A DNA stretch of 20,459 nt from Macrocybe gigantea (taxonomy: Eukaryota; Basidiomycota; Agaricomycetes; Agaricales; Callistosporiaceae): NCBI GenBank assembly GCA_011319805.1, contig SJRY01000214.1, positions 1 to 20,459 of the forward strand, read 5' to 3'. A program made the translations under genes and the position numbers. Under the pieces are notes generated by a model. That model was not told the DNA's origin, did no database searches, and worked only from the letters and a program-made list of their open reading frames with translations. Numbering within the stretch: position 1 is the stretch's first letter; each line of letters begins with the position of its first letter. This document shows, piece by piece, positions 19,894 through 20,459 of the stretch.

Positions 19894-20108
19894 GAGGGTT
19901 ATGCACAAGCAATGTGTGGGTCACTTCTAAGCAACTTGGTGTAAAGAAATATAGCTCGGAAAAGGCAGCGCGGACGGAATGTGATTGTCTGGCACTGCAG
20001 AACGGTGAAAAGGCTGCCTTGGAGTAGAGGGACAAAAGCAAGCCAATTTGAGGGTGTGGAAGGACACATCAGTCAGTTACTGTAGCCATCTCACCATGTG
20101 ATGCTCCC
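19894..20108. other. Intergenic, no feature seen
   Basis: No reading frame, splice-site pair or repeat that I can support. Confidence 0.4.
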
Positions 20109-20459
20109 AGTTTCGGCCACTGTATTTGGTCATGATGGTATTGACATCACAATGTGCAAATGATGACTCCCACATTACCAGAGTACCACAGTCTTGTGCT
20201 CTTGGAAATATTTTTAAGTCAAAGGCAGGGAGCTGTACTATCTGCAGATAACTCAAAAAATCTCAAAAAAGGAGCGCATTGGCTCGAAATAATTGACCAA
20301 AACAATGTAAACAACTCCAAGAGCAGTTGTATTTGGTCACATGTTGCATACCATGACTGATATGCACTGGCAACTCACAAAATCTAAAAAGATGCATGTA
20401 TTAACTCGAAATAATTGACCAAATAAGATGCAAACAATCTTGCAGCAGTGACCAGTGCA
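20109..20459. repeat. Short diverged direct and inverted repeat cluster
   Basis: A unit of about 65-85 bases occurs at 20250-20315 and again at 20372-20437. The best shared core is CTCGAAATAATTGACCAAA at 20283 and 20405 (spacing 122), preceded in both by AACTCAnAAAATCT. TGTATTTGGTCA occurs at 20121 and 20328, and its core is the reverse complement of the TGACCAAA in the units, giving alternating inverted motifs at 20125, 20294, 20332 and 20416. This may be the edge of a non-autonomous transposon (MITE-like) or a satellite continuing past the window. No transposase frame is present. Confidence 0.65.

Noticed and set aside
1..20459. Bacterial-type defence island, CRISPR array or phage genes
   Set aside because: SNF2 and phosphatase domains can occur in such systems, but here they are intron-rich eukaryotic genes. 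No spaced repeats of CRISPR size or prokaryotic gene arrangement exist.

Overview
This window looks like nuclear DNA of a filamentous basidiomycete, probably an agaricomycete. The genes are split by very many 50-65 nt introns with GT-AG (occasionally GC-AG) ends. The proteins are typical fungal eukaryotic families: EMC1, a PP6/Sit4-type phosphatase, an Ecl1-type zinc protein, an Fmp46-type thioredoxin-fold protein, SNF2 ATPases and an F-box protein. There are no bacterial operons, CRISPR arrays or recognisable rRNA/tRNA genes.

Layout: 1-3035 is the first copy (A) of a 3-kb dispersed repeat. It holds the 3' two-thirds of a SNF2-family ATPase pseudogene on + and unrecognised minus-strand reading frames; another minus-strand gene end overlaps its right edge (2873-3360). 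3360-4740 has no convincing gene. 5050-6534 (-) is an Ecl1-family gene, 7521-8020 (+) an Fmp46-like gene, 8205-9640 (-) a PP6-type phosphatase, and 9770-13651 (+) the multi-exon gene for EMC1, head-to-head with the phosphatase. 14008-17078 (+) is the longer SNF2 pseudogene; its part from 15174 on belongs to repeat copy B (15174-18235). 18091-19560 (-) is an F-box gene whose last exon contains the right edge of copy B. 19802-19880 is an inverted fragment of that F-box gene's 5' end, and 20109-20459 is a short diverged repeat array.

Two kinds of damage overlie these genes. One is scattered 1-nt deletions, often in short homopolymers, in almost every gene including the normally conserved EMC1; these look at least partly like sequence or assembly errors. 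The other is a set of point lesions in the SNF2, phosphatase and F-box genes (stop codons, destroyed splice sites, replaced invariant residues). Every one I could polarise against family consensus is a C:G to T:A transition, most at CpG. That pattern suggests methylcytosine deamination or a RIP-like process around duplicated DNA. The sequence does not show a novel multi-gene system. The most interesting content is the duplication and its mutational signature.
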